DNA of 64,000 nucleotides, taken from assembly GCA_038277395.1 (NCBI GenBank), contig CM076196.1, positions 85,191,786-85,255,785 of the forward strand, read 5' to 3'. A program made the translations under genes and the position numbers. The DNA is from Dryocosmus kuriphilus (Eukaryota; Arthropoda; Insecta; Hymenoptera; Cynipidae). Positions 23,111 through 34,125 of this stretch are shown here, in pieces (within the stretch, counting starts at the first letter, position 1; each line of letters opens with the position of its first letter). The notes under the pieces were generated by a model. The model was not told where the DNA came from. It was given only the letters and a program-made list of their open reading frames with translations, and searched no databases.

Positions 23111-23841
23111 CTAATATGATTATTGTATTATTTTATTATTGATTATTGTGTTAGGGTGGTCCTTATTTACATGGTAAATATTTTTGTTGGGAATTCGTTT
23201 GTTCCTACTCACGATATATATTAACATGGGGGGAATTGTGCAAAAAAGTTCAGTGTACGTAACTTTCTCAGGTGTGATTCAAATCAATCACGAAATGCTT
23301 TAAATATCGTAATTTAAAAAAAAATTTTAATTTAGAAAATTTTAAAAATGGCGGACCTAACAATTTGGGTCAGAAATGGCATTTTCTAGAGTTATTAAAT
23401 ACAAATTATTGAACATTATAAAAAATCTAATAAATTATTGTAAAATGGATAGTCGACAGAAAAATATAAAATAAATATAAAATAAAATAAAATTCAAACA
23501 AAATCTGAAAAAGAGATTTTCAGTTTGTAAAACATTTTAGTGAGGCGTAGATAAATAATTAATAGTCGTAAAGTCATACAATAATTTAAGTCGAATTAAA
23601 AATAATTAAAACAGAACTAAAAGAATACCTGAGAACATTGTGCTTCCTATGTAGATCTATAAGTTACGACGTAAAACGCAACTTTTTAAAAATAGTTAGT
23701 GATAGTGGATAAGAAACAGACGACATTTTAAGATAATAATTATATAAGGCTAGGCCATGACGTTGAATAAAATAGATTACATTTTAGCATGTACAAAACG
23801 AAGCGCGGTATAGTTCGAAATAAATTTTGAAACTCTAAAAT

Positions 23842-24485
23842 CTAGCTTAGTATACATTGATAGTAATCGTTGATGTGTATTACCTCAGTTTGTAAATTTA
23901 CACATAAGTCCTTATATTTCTTAATAAAAATGGATTCGATAATTTTCCTTTTAAACGTTGTATTTTCTCTAGCTAAAATCTTAATATTGTTAAAATAAAA
24001 GCTGTTATTAGCTACATTATACAAGCGGTTTTGTGTTCAGCTATTCGCGTTTTTAAACATCTACATGTTTCACCAATGTATATTTTATCACAGCATTTAC
24101 ACTTAATAAGGTAAATAACATCAGATAGATTTTCTATTTTTTCCTTATCCTTCTCGTTTATATATAAGTCTTCAATTTTATGGCAATTTTTTAAATAAAC
24201 ATTTATGTGGAATTTTTTTAAAACACATCTAATTCTTTCAGCTAATCCATGTATATAGGGAAGAGTCAGATTTCTGTGAAATTGGTTGTGATTTTTTAAC
24301 CACTTCTCTTTCTGTTTACTAATAACTGAGTTATTGTAAATTTCATTAATTCTGCCTTTAATAATGCTGTTTATAAAATGTAAAGAATAGTTATTTAATT
24401 TTAAAATTTCTTTGATTTGATTTAAATTATCTACTAGTTTAAAAACGTTGCGTTTTTTGTGGCAACTTATAGATTTAGGAAGCAC
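23842..24485 (-). pseudogene. Penelope-like RT C-terminal region with GIY-YIG endonuclease (broken)
   Basis: Penelope-like elements encode one protein with an RT followed by a linker and a GIY-YIG nuclease that nicks the target for reverse transcription. Only the end survives. The first frame (24485-24012, 157 residues) holds the linker with LTLPYIHGLAERIRCVLKKF and then the GIY-YIG core: VIYLIKCKCCDKIYIGET, then the Arg of LKTRIAEHK. The frame is lost near 24015. A second frame (24024-23842) resumes with NNSFYFNNIKILARE and IIESIFIKKY, the usual C-terminal part. Compared with the family, about 20-25 residues between EHKTA and NNSFYF are missing, so there is a small deletion plus a frame change. 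The RT domain is absent (5' truncation). Confidence 0.8.
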
Positions 24486-24652
24486 AATGTTCTCAAGTAT
24501 TCTTTTAGTTCTCTTTTAATTATTTTTAATTCGATTTAAATTATTGTATGACTTGACGACTATTAATTATTTATCGATCACTCACTAAGATGTTTTAAAA
24601 ACTGAAAATCTCTTTTCAGATTTTGTTTGAATTTTATATACCTTGATAAAGA

Positions 24653-24981
24653 AAGAGCCTCGGTGGCTCAGGTGGTAGCGCGTCGGCCTTCTAAGCAAGC
24701 GGTCCGGGGTTCTATTCCTGAGCTGTGGGTACCAATGGAATTCTCTATGTACTTCTTTCTACCTAGGCTCTCGTGGTTCGGAATCCACGTTAAACTGTAG
24801 GTCCCCCTCATAAAAAGGCCAGTGATCTTTCGGGGAAGATGCTTCATGTCGAGGGGCATATTGCTTAGGGGTCACTGGGCGATTTTGAGAGACTAAGGAA
24901 GTTGTAAAATTTGTTTGGAATTGTTCTGTAAGACTCTCAAAACTCGTAAAAGGGAGGGAGTGTAAACTAATATACAAGTCA
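24653..24981 (+). mobile_element. tRNA-derived SINE with 17-bp target duplication
   Basis: The head (24657-24735) resembles a tRNA with A box tggctcaggtgg (24664-24675) and B box ggttctattcc (24708-24718), internal promoters for RNA polymerase III. The anticodon-loop region reads ccttctaag, so a tRNA-Arg(TCT)-like ancestor is possible; the acceptor and T stems no longer pair well, so this is not a working tRNA gene. The body runs to 24981. Both sides carry atataccttgataaaga (24636-24652 and 24982-24998), a perfect 17-bp duplication, the signature of LINE-mediated integration. The insertion splits the tail of the Penelope-like element. Confidence 0.8.
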
Positions 24982-24983
24982 AT

Positions 24984-25024
24984 ATACCTTGATAAAGACC
25001 CAAAGGAGGGTCGAAACGCGTCGG
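24984..25024 (+). ncRNA. possible hammerhead-like motif in Penelope pseudo-LTR (degenerate)
   Basis: Sequence ccttgataaagaccc, loop aaagga, gggtcgaaacgcgtc. It has the order of a hammerhead core: a ctgatga-like box (here ttgataa), stem II gaccc/gggtc, the gaaa box, then acgcgtc. Published Penelope-like elements carry hammerhead ribozymes in their pseudo-LTRs, so the context fits. Two core positions differ from consensus (C3 to T and G8 to A, which would keep a pair as U-A), and stem III would be very short. Activity is doubtful. Relative to the original element, the SINE separates it from its upstream sequence. Confidence 0.4.
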
Positions 25025-25907
25025 ATTTAATAATAACACCTTTAAAATAAATCTGAATTATGAACGTATGACAAAAAAAAAAAGTGTTTATTCTTCTCCT
25101 TGATGAAAGAATTTCTTGATCTCATCAACAACATTCAAGGAAAGTAAAAAGAAATTTTGGATCTCCCTTCCAATATTTTTTTGTTTTTTAATTAAATAAT
25201 TCAAAAAAGCTCAGTTCTGCAGTTTTCAATAAAATGTTTTGAAATTTCGCTAGAATGAAGTACATGGTAAACTTAAATTTACTGAGAAATTTCAAAAGAT
25301 TTACTTAAAAAATTTCAAAATTTATTGATTTTCGTGAAATAAATTGGCCACCATCTTGGATTTTTCAAAATTTTGAATATCTGATAAACTTGATTTTCTG
25401 GCGACGTTTACGATGATTTCGTGGACAAGTATAAAAGTAAAGAAATTTTGAATATTCGCTTGACCGTCATATTGGATTCTTTTAAAATTTTGCACTTGTG
25501 GGATCATCGAATAATTTATAAATTAAATTCTTTCACAATATTTAGTCATTATTAGTTAATAACTATAAAAAATGCCATTTTTCACCTAAATTGTTAGCTC
25601 CGCTATTTTCGAAATTTTCGAAATTTTAAGTTTTTCAAAATTAAGATATGTTAAGCATTGCATAGAGAGTTTCGCCTTATGTGGACGATTGATTTTAATC
25701 AAAACTGGAAAGTCGCGTAAATTAAACGTTTTTGTACAACTTCCCCCAGATTAATCTTATGGGGAACTTCAGGTGTCTGGGGCGATGGGTAAACATTAAT
25801 CAATTTGTCTAAACTTTAAAGAACATTCTATTTTTGGGCATTTGAACCAATATCGTGAGTAGGATCAAACGATTTCCAAAAAAGAAAGAACAAGGACCAC
25901 CCTAATG

Positions 25908-26010
25908 GTGATTACAAGTAATTTGAAGATGATTGCAGGTGATTTGAGAGTGATTTCAAGTGATGCGTGTGATTTCATAAGATTTCAACAACACTTGTAC
26001 ACTGATTGCA
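25908..26010. repeat. gtgattgcag-type minisatellite, right half
   Basis: Repeats gtgattacaag, gatgattgcaggtgattt, gtgatttcaag continue the array seen at 22985-23110, on the other side of the 2.7-kb insertion. Confidence 0.65.
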
Positions 26011-26919
26011 AGAATTGTGTGTTTCAATTACTCCCTATCTTCAATATAAATATTTTTTTATAGAAGATATCAGGGAATTTAATTGAAGACAACTGTTCAT
26101 CCGTTGAATCCGCTTCTATTTACCTGACAATTGAATTCTATCACACGCAAAGGGCGAGTAAATAGCAAACATTGCCAACTTCCCTCTTTCCTTCATGTGA
26201 TGCATCTCTGGGAGTACTTTTCACCGTTTTACACATGCAATCACTTTCGAGTGAATACACAAGCTCACTTTAACGAACGAATTCAGAGATGCAATAGTTT
26301 CCTGCTTTAACAGATAGGTACCTCATTCAGACAAAGAGCCTAAGTGCGTAAATGCATGTGCGCAATGGGAGCAAATTATTCAAATCGATAGAAACCCGAA
26401 TCTCAAGAGGCACTTTCTCTTCAAATTAACATCGCCTTCTAAGGTCCAAATTGACTAAAATAGTACCTAATTATTTTCTGGAAGAAAAGAAAAATTTGAA
26501 AACTATAAATATATTTCTCGAGTGACAAGGTCGATGACAATTCAATACAATTTTTGTTATCTTTGGCGTTGGAAAATAAGGAAATGGAACGAGCTGCTGT
26601 CAACGGATCAAACTTCCGGAATTGCTCCATTGCATTTTCTTTTCGTGAAAGCGCATAACATGCAATTTAAGAATCATTGTGGCCTCGTCAGCCGAGACGC
26701 TTATTATAAAATTTATATATACTCGTAAATGCATGCCAAGTCACTGGTTTGCCTCGCCACCCGTGAAAATTTATCCCCCGAGCCAAATTGGAGATTGTTT
26801 CTAAATAATAATGATGACTTTTATTCGGCTGATATAATTATATTATTATTCAAGTTTTAAACAATGAAATAAGTTTATATTCAAGATGTACTGCAAAACG
26901 GACTTTAGTGTGACATGTG
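26011..26919. other. no recognisable gene
   Basis: Composition is somewhat more balanced than average. Two overlapping short frames on opposite strands (26439-26630 and 26522-26728) lack any family features. Confidence 0.35.
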
Positions 26920-28146
26920 CCCGTGTAGAAATTTAAATAGGGTTTGGGTAGGGACCTCGCCATACGTTTCCTCGTTGAAAGTCGGGCACTGGTCGGGGAA
27001 AATAGCTAGAATCCTTCTAGTTTTGTTACGCTTTATAAGCTCTTGCCCTGACTAGAACATCTAGTCGGGTTCTAGCGACGACGCCCTTACTGGACCCTTA
27101 CTAGACCCCCGCTAGTGTCTAATTAATAAGAAAATATATTTCATGTTATTAGTATTTTAATACTCTATTCTATTAACATATTTAAGTAAACAATTATTCA
27201 CTATTTAATGTACACAATCACTTATTAAACTTACAATAATTATAATCGCACGCTCTTAAAATTTTTTATTCGCATGAAGGATCGAACACCTCTCATTCGC
27301 ATTCCTAATTCCTTCTCCTAACCTTCCTAACGCCTGAAGCCTCACGGCTAACTTAACATGGCGTACACGGGAAAAAACGAACATATAAGGTGTTGCTGCA
27401 GGGTCGTTTGACAAATGTTTGTGACCCATTTCATCAAAAATTTTCAGTTTTAGATATTTGAATAATTTATGGGTTCAAAATTTCTCCTTTTCTAATGAAA
27501 GAATGCTTTTTTAAGTATAAAATTATAAAAATTTTTATATATTTGTAAATTTAATTAAAATTCAAAAAATTCATTATTCTCACAATTACAAAACTGCACA
27601 AATGTTAAATTCACAAATTTATACAGTTCTTGAAATTTAAAATATTTAAAATTACAAAATTTCCTCAGTTATAAAACACCCGAAAAAAGAAATTCGGTGT
27701 TATAATATTATATAATATCGATAATTTGAAAATTCGGGAGTTTCATAATTTTGAGAATTTTAAATTTCCAGAGTTTTTTAATGTCGGACATTTCAAGAAT
27801 ATTAAATTTCGATAATTTAATTTGAAATATATTACTTATTTTTAAATTATTTTCATGTTTTCAGCGAGTTAGTTACATTTCCATATATTAAATAAAAATT
27901 AAAATGACCACAATATATACTACTTAATTAATTTTAGCAATTAGCTAGGAGCTCGTTAGTGTATGTCTATAAATAATAACAGATAGGGCTTGGCTAGATG
28001 TAAAATTTCGCCAGGTCAGCTAAAAGAGGCATCCTTACCAATCCCCCGCGAGTACATGGCTAGTGTTTGCTAGACCAGTTTCTCTAGCTAGGGCCCGACC
28101 AACGCCTAACTTCAAATGGGGACAAACCGAGCGATTTCTACACGGG
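26920..28146. mobile_element. CCCGTGTAG-family inverted-repeat element, copy A
   Basis: It starts cccgtgtagaaat (26920-26932) and ends atttctacacggg (28134-28146), a perfect 13-bp TIR. Subterminal DNA on both sides is rich in ctagtcggg / ggtcggg and their complements cccgactag / cccgacc. The inside is AT-rich without a transposase but carries a tRNA-like module on the minus strand. This is the most complete copy, 1227 bp, and serves as the reference for copies at 31973-33628 and 37934-47482. Confidence 0.75.
27272..27356 (-). ncRNA. tRNA-like module inside copy A (relic)
   Basis: On the minus strand there is an A-box-like tagccgtgaggcttcagg (27350-27333) and a B-box-like aggtgttcgatcc (27291-27279). 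The layout resembles a class II (Ser/Leu-type) tRNA or a SINE head. Stems are not well kept. The homologous place in copy C has a better version (38111-38215). Confidence 0.4.
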
Positions 28147-28626
28147 TGGGGTAAAGCGGGACACTCGTTTTTTTTTATAAAGAAAAATCAATATTGAGTC
28201 ATGAAATTAAAAATACCGGGCGTCCAGCTTTATTCCAGACTTTCCCGCTTCCTCGCTTTTACGGTAATTTAAAATTCAAGCTTTTTAAAACCTTATCAAG
28301 ATGTATTTGAACGAATCCATTTCAAATCAGGCAAATCTTAGATTTTAAGTGGCAGAATCTGTTGGTGATGAAATATGTTGTTTTTGAGAGGAAAATAGGT
28401 GACATGTATTTTTCGAATTTGAAAAAAAAATTCGTGTACGAAGTTATGAATATTTGAATTCTGAAGTGGATTTTTCGAAAAAATGAATTTTTTTCTATAA
28501 ACCAGAAACATTAAAAAGGGTTCAAAATAAACAAAATGGCGGCTGTTTTTCTAAAAATATAAAAAGTTTATTTTCTCAGGAAACCCACAGTTATATATTT
28601 TTCGATTTTTTTTTTATTAATTTTTT
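28147..28626. other. no recognisable gene
   Basis: AT-rich, no bounded element. Confidence 0.4.
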
Positions 28627-30403
28627 TCTGATATAAGGAAGACACTCTGTAAGTTTTATGTGGGCTAAACTATTTTTGTGTTAAGGAGAATTTTTTTTCT
28701 CATAAAATCACATTTTTGCATTTTTCTCGAAAACTACAAAAGATAAAAAAAATTTTAATAATAAAGTTAGCGCCACTAGAAAATTTCTACAAAAAATACC
28801 TCTTTATTTTTTGTGATAGCTTGCATCGCTTACGAGAAAAATGTGAAAATTCCATTTTCTGGAGGGTTGGGGGGAGGGGGAATTCTGGCTTCAAAAAAAT
28901 TTTAGCTCGCGTAAAAATGATAGGATACCATTTCTTATATAAGCAGAACTTTTTAGAAATATTTTTAAAAATAAAAATGGTGGGGTCTTCCAGAAAAATC
29001 TTCCTTTTTTGACTTCAAAATTCGTTGAAAAAAATAAAAAAGGTTTTCTGGAAGGCCTCACCTTTTTTCTTTTTAAGGGCATGTGCCACTGAGCGGAAGA
29101 CCTACATTACCAACCTCAATTTTAGGATTTATCCATTTATTTTTTGAACCACAGAATTTTTTTGTAAATAAAATATCGGACTGAAACTTTGGGAAACGCA
29201 TGAGAAGACAATAAATTGCGTTTGTATACATTATTTAAGTAGGAATTTTGAAAAAAGTTTTTTTCGGCGAAATTAAAACTGGAAATTTCTTGGAGTTTCT
29301 CGCAGAATTTTTTTGAATCACAGAACTTTTTTCTAAAATAAAGTATCGGACTGAATCTTTGGGAAATGCATGAGAAGACATTAAATTTCGTTTGTATATA
29401 TTATTTGAGTAGGCATTTTGAAAAAAGTTTTTTCGACGAAGTTAAAAAGGGGAAGCAGTTTGCAAGCTAGTTCCAATCAACATCGCTCCCAACATCAAAG
29501 CAATGGCGCGCAACACGCGACACGCCTCGGGTTCACTGACAGTTGACGCCGCAAATTTACATATTAGTTTGTTCATTTGCACTGTACATACAAAAATTGT
29601 TGTGTATAATGTTTTCTAACGATGTTTGCCTGATTTTCTTCAAGACAGAGGAGTCGTTTACCTCAATACTGCTCCACTGAAAAAAAGACATTCATTACAC
29701 AGTTCAACAGCACGGTCGGTATCCCTGGGAATGTATTTAGTGATTACAAATATTTTTACATTATTTATACTTAAATCGCATGTACAACCGTAGTTTATTG
29801 TCCCCTTTTGCTTCTCTGAAAGTTTTAGGTCAATATATCATGTATAAAAAAAGTTCCGTGATTCAAAAAATTTCTGGAGAAGCTCCAAGAAAATTCCAGT
29901 TTTAATTTCGCCGAAAAAAACTTTTTTCAAAATTCCTACTCAAATAATGTATACAAACGCAATTTATTGTTTTCTCATGCATTTCCCAAAGTTTCAGTCC
30001 GATATTTTATTTACAAAAAAAGTTCTGTGGTTCAAAAAATAAATGGATAAATTCTCAAATTGAGTTTGGTAATGTAGATCTTCCGTTCAGTGGCACATAT
30101 AAGGAAGGCACTTTTTCATTTTTACGTGGGGTAAACCATTTTTGAGGCCAGCAGAATTTTTTCCCCCAGAAAAATGAATGTTCACATTTTTCTCGTAAAA
30201 GGTGCAAGATATCACAAAATATAAAGAGGGTTTTTTAATAGAGCTTTTCTAGTGGCGCTAACTTTATTATTAACATTTTCTTGTGTCTTTTATTTTTTTC
30301 AAGAACAATGCGAAAACTCGATTTTATGAGAAAGAAAAATTCTCCTGGGCACAAAAATGGTATAGCCCGCATAAAACTTACAGAGCGTCTTTCTCATATA
30401 AGG
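28627..30403. repeat. complex fold-back, about 1.8 kb, with duplicated inner arms
   Basis: The outer left part (atataaggaagacactctg, taagttttatgtgggc) is matched at the far right by gcccgcataaaacttacaga and gtctttctcatataagg. Inner arms run at about 29085-29290 and 29840-30110 in inverted order: tttgaaccacag, aaatatcggactgaaact, acgcatgagaagacaat. A second direct copy of the inner arm lies at about 29306-29446. A more GC-rich 100-bp island (gcgcgcaacacgcgacacgc) sits near the centre at about 29510. Open frames here reflect repeat sequence. Confidence 0.7.
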
Positions 30404-31827
30404 ACAAATGGAAGTGTAAGAAGTGTAAGTGTAAGATTTGAAATGGATTCGGGCATTTAAATTACAATTTAAATAAATTTAAACTTTAAAAACTAAACAA
30501 TTTAAATTTAAGGAGAATCGAAACTCAACAGATTAAAAATAAAGACTGAAAATTTGCTCATCTTTCGATAATTTATATTTGAAATTGTAATTTTGAAAGA
30601 TTTAAATTTGAAACCTTATAATTATCAAAGTTTCTGTTTGTAATACTTATTCAGTTTAAAAAGGTATTTCTATTTAATATTCAATATTTTTTTTATACTT
30701 TTCAATTGTTTAACTTTTAGAGCTTCCAAAATAAAAGAAAATTGTATAATCGTAAATGATTGAATACAGAATGAGAAAATCTCTAAATAAGAAACATTAA
30801 ATATTAAATTATAATGGTCTGATGTTAAATATTAAAATTGGAAAAGAAACTTTAAAAATCTGAAACGTTTCAGATTTATTAATTTCAATTTGTTGGCTCA
30901 ATTACAAATGTTTAATTTTTAATAGAGATCACGTAGAAAAAAATTATACTTTGAAGAATCCCAATGTTATGATGTTGAAAATTAAAGTACGGTAAAGACG
31001 TCAATAGTGGGCCCCCTTTCAATTAGTGAGCCACTCGTTTTACAATTTTTTTTTTCGCTTTACAATTTACACATTATTGTGTTGTAATTTTTCAACTTTT
31101 AAGTTTTCTAGTTTGTAATAAATTTTCAAAAGAATAATGAATTAAATTAATAAATTTAAAAAATTCCAAATTCAATACTTTAAACTCAAGGATTTTTAAA
31201 ATTGAATAATTTAAAAGTAAAAAATCTCGAAATCGCTCTTTTTGATCTAAAGTCAATTTTAAAATCGGATGAGAATTGAAGAATAAATTCCTAAGATCTG
31301 AGAAGTCAATGAGTAATCATTGAAAGTAGACGTAACTCAAATTTACATCTGTTAACCACATTTATGTCAGTACAAGACTATTGTTGCATAAGTTCCTATA
31401 ATCGCAGATAAGATCTGTTTTTTTCGAGTCGTTTTATTATGTATTTGTCGCGTATTTTATTCACGCGGAAGTAAGTGCGTGTAGATTAATAATCATGGCC
31501 AGTTAAATTATAAAGCTTGTTGTGGCCATTCCGCAAATAGAGACATGATGAAGAATCTTAGAAGCAAGGGGACGAAAATTACTATAGGTGGGTCGATGCA
31601 GGTCTGTCTTAAACTTTTGATGTACCCTGACGTTAGAGAAAATAATTTTATTTATTATATTTTTATGAAAAATTAAGTATTTTGTCTCCAATTTTCTGTG
31701 TAGTTTATACTACAATAAAAAGACCTTAATTAATTTTATTCCTTTGCTAAAAAAAGAAAAATTACAAAAATATAGTGTTTGCGAAAACTGTGCGCAAAGT
31801 GACAGATTCATCTATAATCCAGTCATC
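30404..31827. other. AT-rich non-coding stretch
   Basis: No gene or bounded element recognised. Confidence 0.4.
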
Positions 31828-31972
31828 ACTAAAACTTTTCGAAAAGTTGATCAGTAATTGTTTAAACACATTTTTTAAACAAATACAGTATTTATTTAAA
31901 TAAAAATTCTGTAAAATGTATTTCGAAAAGTTTGACCCAAGGCGAGACTTTTCTTCTTTACAATCACCGTTT

Positions 31973-33628
31973 CCCGTGTAGAAAAAGCCCCACTTGGCCC
32001 CACTACAACTAGGGTGCTAGTCGGGGGCTAATCGGTGTTTTTTTGTGTTTAAAAATCCTAATCGGTGGCTGATCGGGGGCAGGTCGGGCTATTTAAAAAG
32101 AATTAATTCTGTACGCGCGGCTATTTTCTGTCATCATTTCTAAGTAGGTTCTAGTCGGGAACTGGTCGGGGGCTAGTTGGTGTTTTTTGTTTAAAAATCC
32201 TAATCGGGGGCTGGTCGGGGACAAGTTGGGCAGTTTAAAAATAATTAATTCCGCGTAATCGTCTATTTTCTGTCAACATTTCTAGGTGGGTTCTAGGCGG
32301 GAACTGGTCGGTGGCTAGTTGGTACTTTTTTGTTCAAAAATCTTAATCGGGGGCTGGTCGGGGACAAGTCGGGCTATTTAAAAATAATTAATTCCGTACG
32401 CGGCTATTTTCTGTCAACATTCCTACGCGGGTTCTAGTCGGGCACTGGTCGGCGACTTGACTTAAATTTTAGCTCCATTTTTCACTTAAAAAAAGAGTAA
32501 TTTCGATTTAAAAATTTTAATAATTTCAGAAAATGAAGCTGGCTTGTTGTGAAGCTAGATTCTTTTATATTTCAGAAAATCCAATATTTTAAGCATATAT
32601 CCAAGTTTGCATTGAAAATTCGAATTAAGGACTGTCAGCTCGAGTGAAATCATTAAAATAAGAAGCTGAATTTCTTTTATATTGGATTTTATTACACGAG
32701 AGATCATTAGGTCATTTTAATAATGTGTAGTAACGTATATAAAAATGTAGAACAGAAGTTTGTTTTAACATATTATTATTCATAAAAACAGATCATTGAA
32801 TATATTTTTTTAGTTCAGTAGAGCATGCCAGCGACAAAATATCTTTCTGTACCATTCTGTTTTACAAATGACATTCTTACCAACTTATTCTTAATTGTAA
32901 TTACTTGTTGAGTTACAACTATTTTTGATGTTTTACTTTTCAGTTCCCACATTTGCAATTTACTTGAATTCATCCCGTCAGGGTTCAAGGGGCTTGCAGG
33001 GAGAAGTACCAGGAAGCTCCGCTAGATGGCAAATAGACTGGGCTCCCACAAGCAAGGAGAAACGCCGGGTCTATAAAGGCGGCACGTTTCCCTGAGTAGG
33101 CACTTCCTTCGAGCTTCGGTTCAGGGAGTGTTACTCCTCTTCATTGGTTGCTGAAAGGGCTGGATATAGGCGTTCCCCTATCTTCCGCTTCCGAATCCTA
33201 CTAGGAAAGTTTTTTTTTTGTGTCAAAGTCCAAAACACGGACATGACTGGATAGAATCCGGATTGATTCAATTCTGGCAGACCGTTCAAAAAACGGAAAT
33301 GGCCGGACACAATTCGAATTACTCGAATCGGGTGGACCGTACAAATCATCCTTAATTACGTATATACCTATGTATAATGTTTCTTCGGGGCAGCTGTTTG
33401 AGCTGTACTAGCGCCCGACTAGACCCCGACAAGGATTTGCCGGGTTACCGGGCTAGCGCCTAACTAGACCCCGACTAGGGTAAGTCGAATCAACTGACTA
33501 GCTCCCGACTAAACCAACGTGACGTTACTGGCCGTGGGCTGTACTAGTTGTCCCGACTAGCTCCTGACTTTAAGTGGGGCCAACTGGTCGGTAACCAGAC
33601 TAGCTCCCTATTTCAATTTCTACACGGG
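31973..33628. mobile_element. CCCGTGTAG-family element, copy B
   Basis: The left end is cccgtgtagaaa (31973-31984) and the right end atttctacacggg (33616-33628). The left part is a tandem array of about 141-bp units (ctattttctgtca at 32121, 32263 and 32404), each with ggttctagtcggg, ggtcgggg and aattaattc. The right part is full of ccgactag units. No transposase frame was recognised. The embedded tRNA-like module of copies A and C is not seen here. Confidence 0.7.
33060..33130 (+). promoter_or_regulatory. possible RNA polymerase II promoter inside copy B
   Basis: In a GC-richer island (about 32980-33200) the word tctataaaggcgg at about 33069 looks like a TATA box, followed about 30 bp later by gtttccctgagtaggcac. 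No clear coding frame follows, so this could be a promoter relic of an autonomous relative or chance. Confidence 0.25.
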
Positions 33629-33649
33629 TTTGTACAGTTCACCGTTTTC

Positions 33650-33972
33650 AAGATATAGCATCATAAACAATTGAATTTGCATTAAAATTGACATATCTGC
33701 AAATGAATAATTCAGTACCTATTGATCCGAAAAATTTCGAAAAATATGCAAATTATATTTCAACACATAGTTATGAAAAAAGGCAATTTTTCAAATTTGT
33801 GTACAAACAAAAGTTTTAGTTCAATCGGAAAATTTCTTTTACCTGCGTAGAGTATGAAAAAAGTTTGCATATTTTTAGAAGTCTTTCGGATCAATATGTG
33901 CTGAGTTATTCATCTGCAAATATGTCAATTTTTGTGCAAATTTCATTGTTTATAACGCTATATCTTGAAAAC
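33650..33972. repeat. palindrome with about 110-bp arms
   Basis: The left arm (ttcaagatatagcatc, acatatctgcaaatgaataa, attgatccgaaa, aatatgcaaa) is repeated inverted on the right (tttgcatattttt, tttcggatcaatat, ttattcatctgcaaatatgt, gctatatcttgaa). It forms part of the interrupted fold-back. Confidence 0.7.
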
Positions 33973-34125
33973 AATTAATTGTAAAAAAAGAGAGTGAAGA
34001 ATAAAAAGTCTCGTCTTGGGTCAAACTTTCTGAAATATATTTTACAGAATTTTTATTTACATAAATACTGTATTTGTTTAAAAAAATTTGTTTAAACAAT
34101 TAATGAAAACTTTTCGAAAAAGTAC

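Larger units (their letters stand above)
23490..25060 (-). mobile_element. rearranged, 5'-truncated Penelope-like element
   Basis: The coding remnant is on the minus strand (23842-24485) and is flanked by two 160-bp copies of the same sequence in inverted orientation: 23490-23647 and 24478-24637, the second starting ggaagcacaatgttctc. Inverted and pseudo-LTR copies are typical of Penelope-like elements. On the right the arm continues, after removing the SINE at 24653-24981, into ccttgataaagacccaaagg and aaacgcgtcg and then taaaataaatctgaatt. On the left the equivalent tail is missing. The whole unit lies inside the long-TIR element. Confidence 0.7.
23154..25902. mobile_element. long-TIR element (GGGTGGTCC ends) hosting a Penelope insertion
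   Basis: Starts gggtggtccttattt and ends in reverse complement gggtggtccttgttct. TA flanks both sides (23152-23153, 25903-25904). The arms are long: tcgtttgttcctactcacga on the left is matched by tcgtttgatcctactcacga, and weaker similarity (including gcggacctaacaatttgggt versus gcggagctaacaatttaggt, then gaaatggcatttt versus gaaaaatggcatttt) continues for about 280 bp. The middle holds the Penelope-like element and its SINE. It shares termini with the 252-bp MITE at 15.06 kb. No transposase is present. Confidence 0.65.
31828..34125. mobile_element. fold-back element split by CCCGTGTAG copy B
   Basis: The left arm (31828-31970) has aaaacttttcgaaaag, ttgtttaaaca, caaatacagtatttat, ttctgtaaaatgtattt, aagtttgacccaaggcgaga. 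The right arm (about 33985-34125) has the same blocks reversed: tctcgtcttgggtcaaactt, aaatatattttacagaat, aaatactgtatttg, ttgtttaaacaa, gaaaacttttcgaaaa. Copy B sits between, so the host element was interrupted. Confidence 0.6.

Noticed and set aside
24657..24735. Functional tRNA gene
   Set aside because: A and B boxes are good but the acceptor and T stems do not pair, and the sequence continues into a SINE body flanked by a 17-bp duplication.
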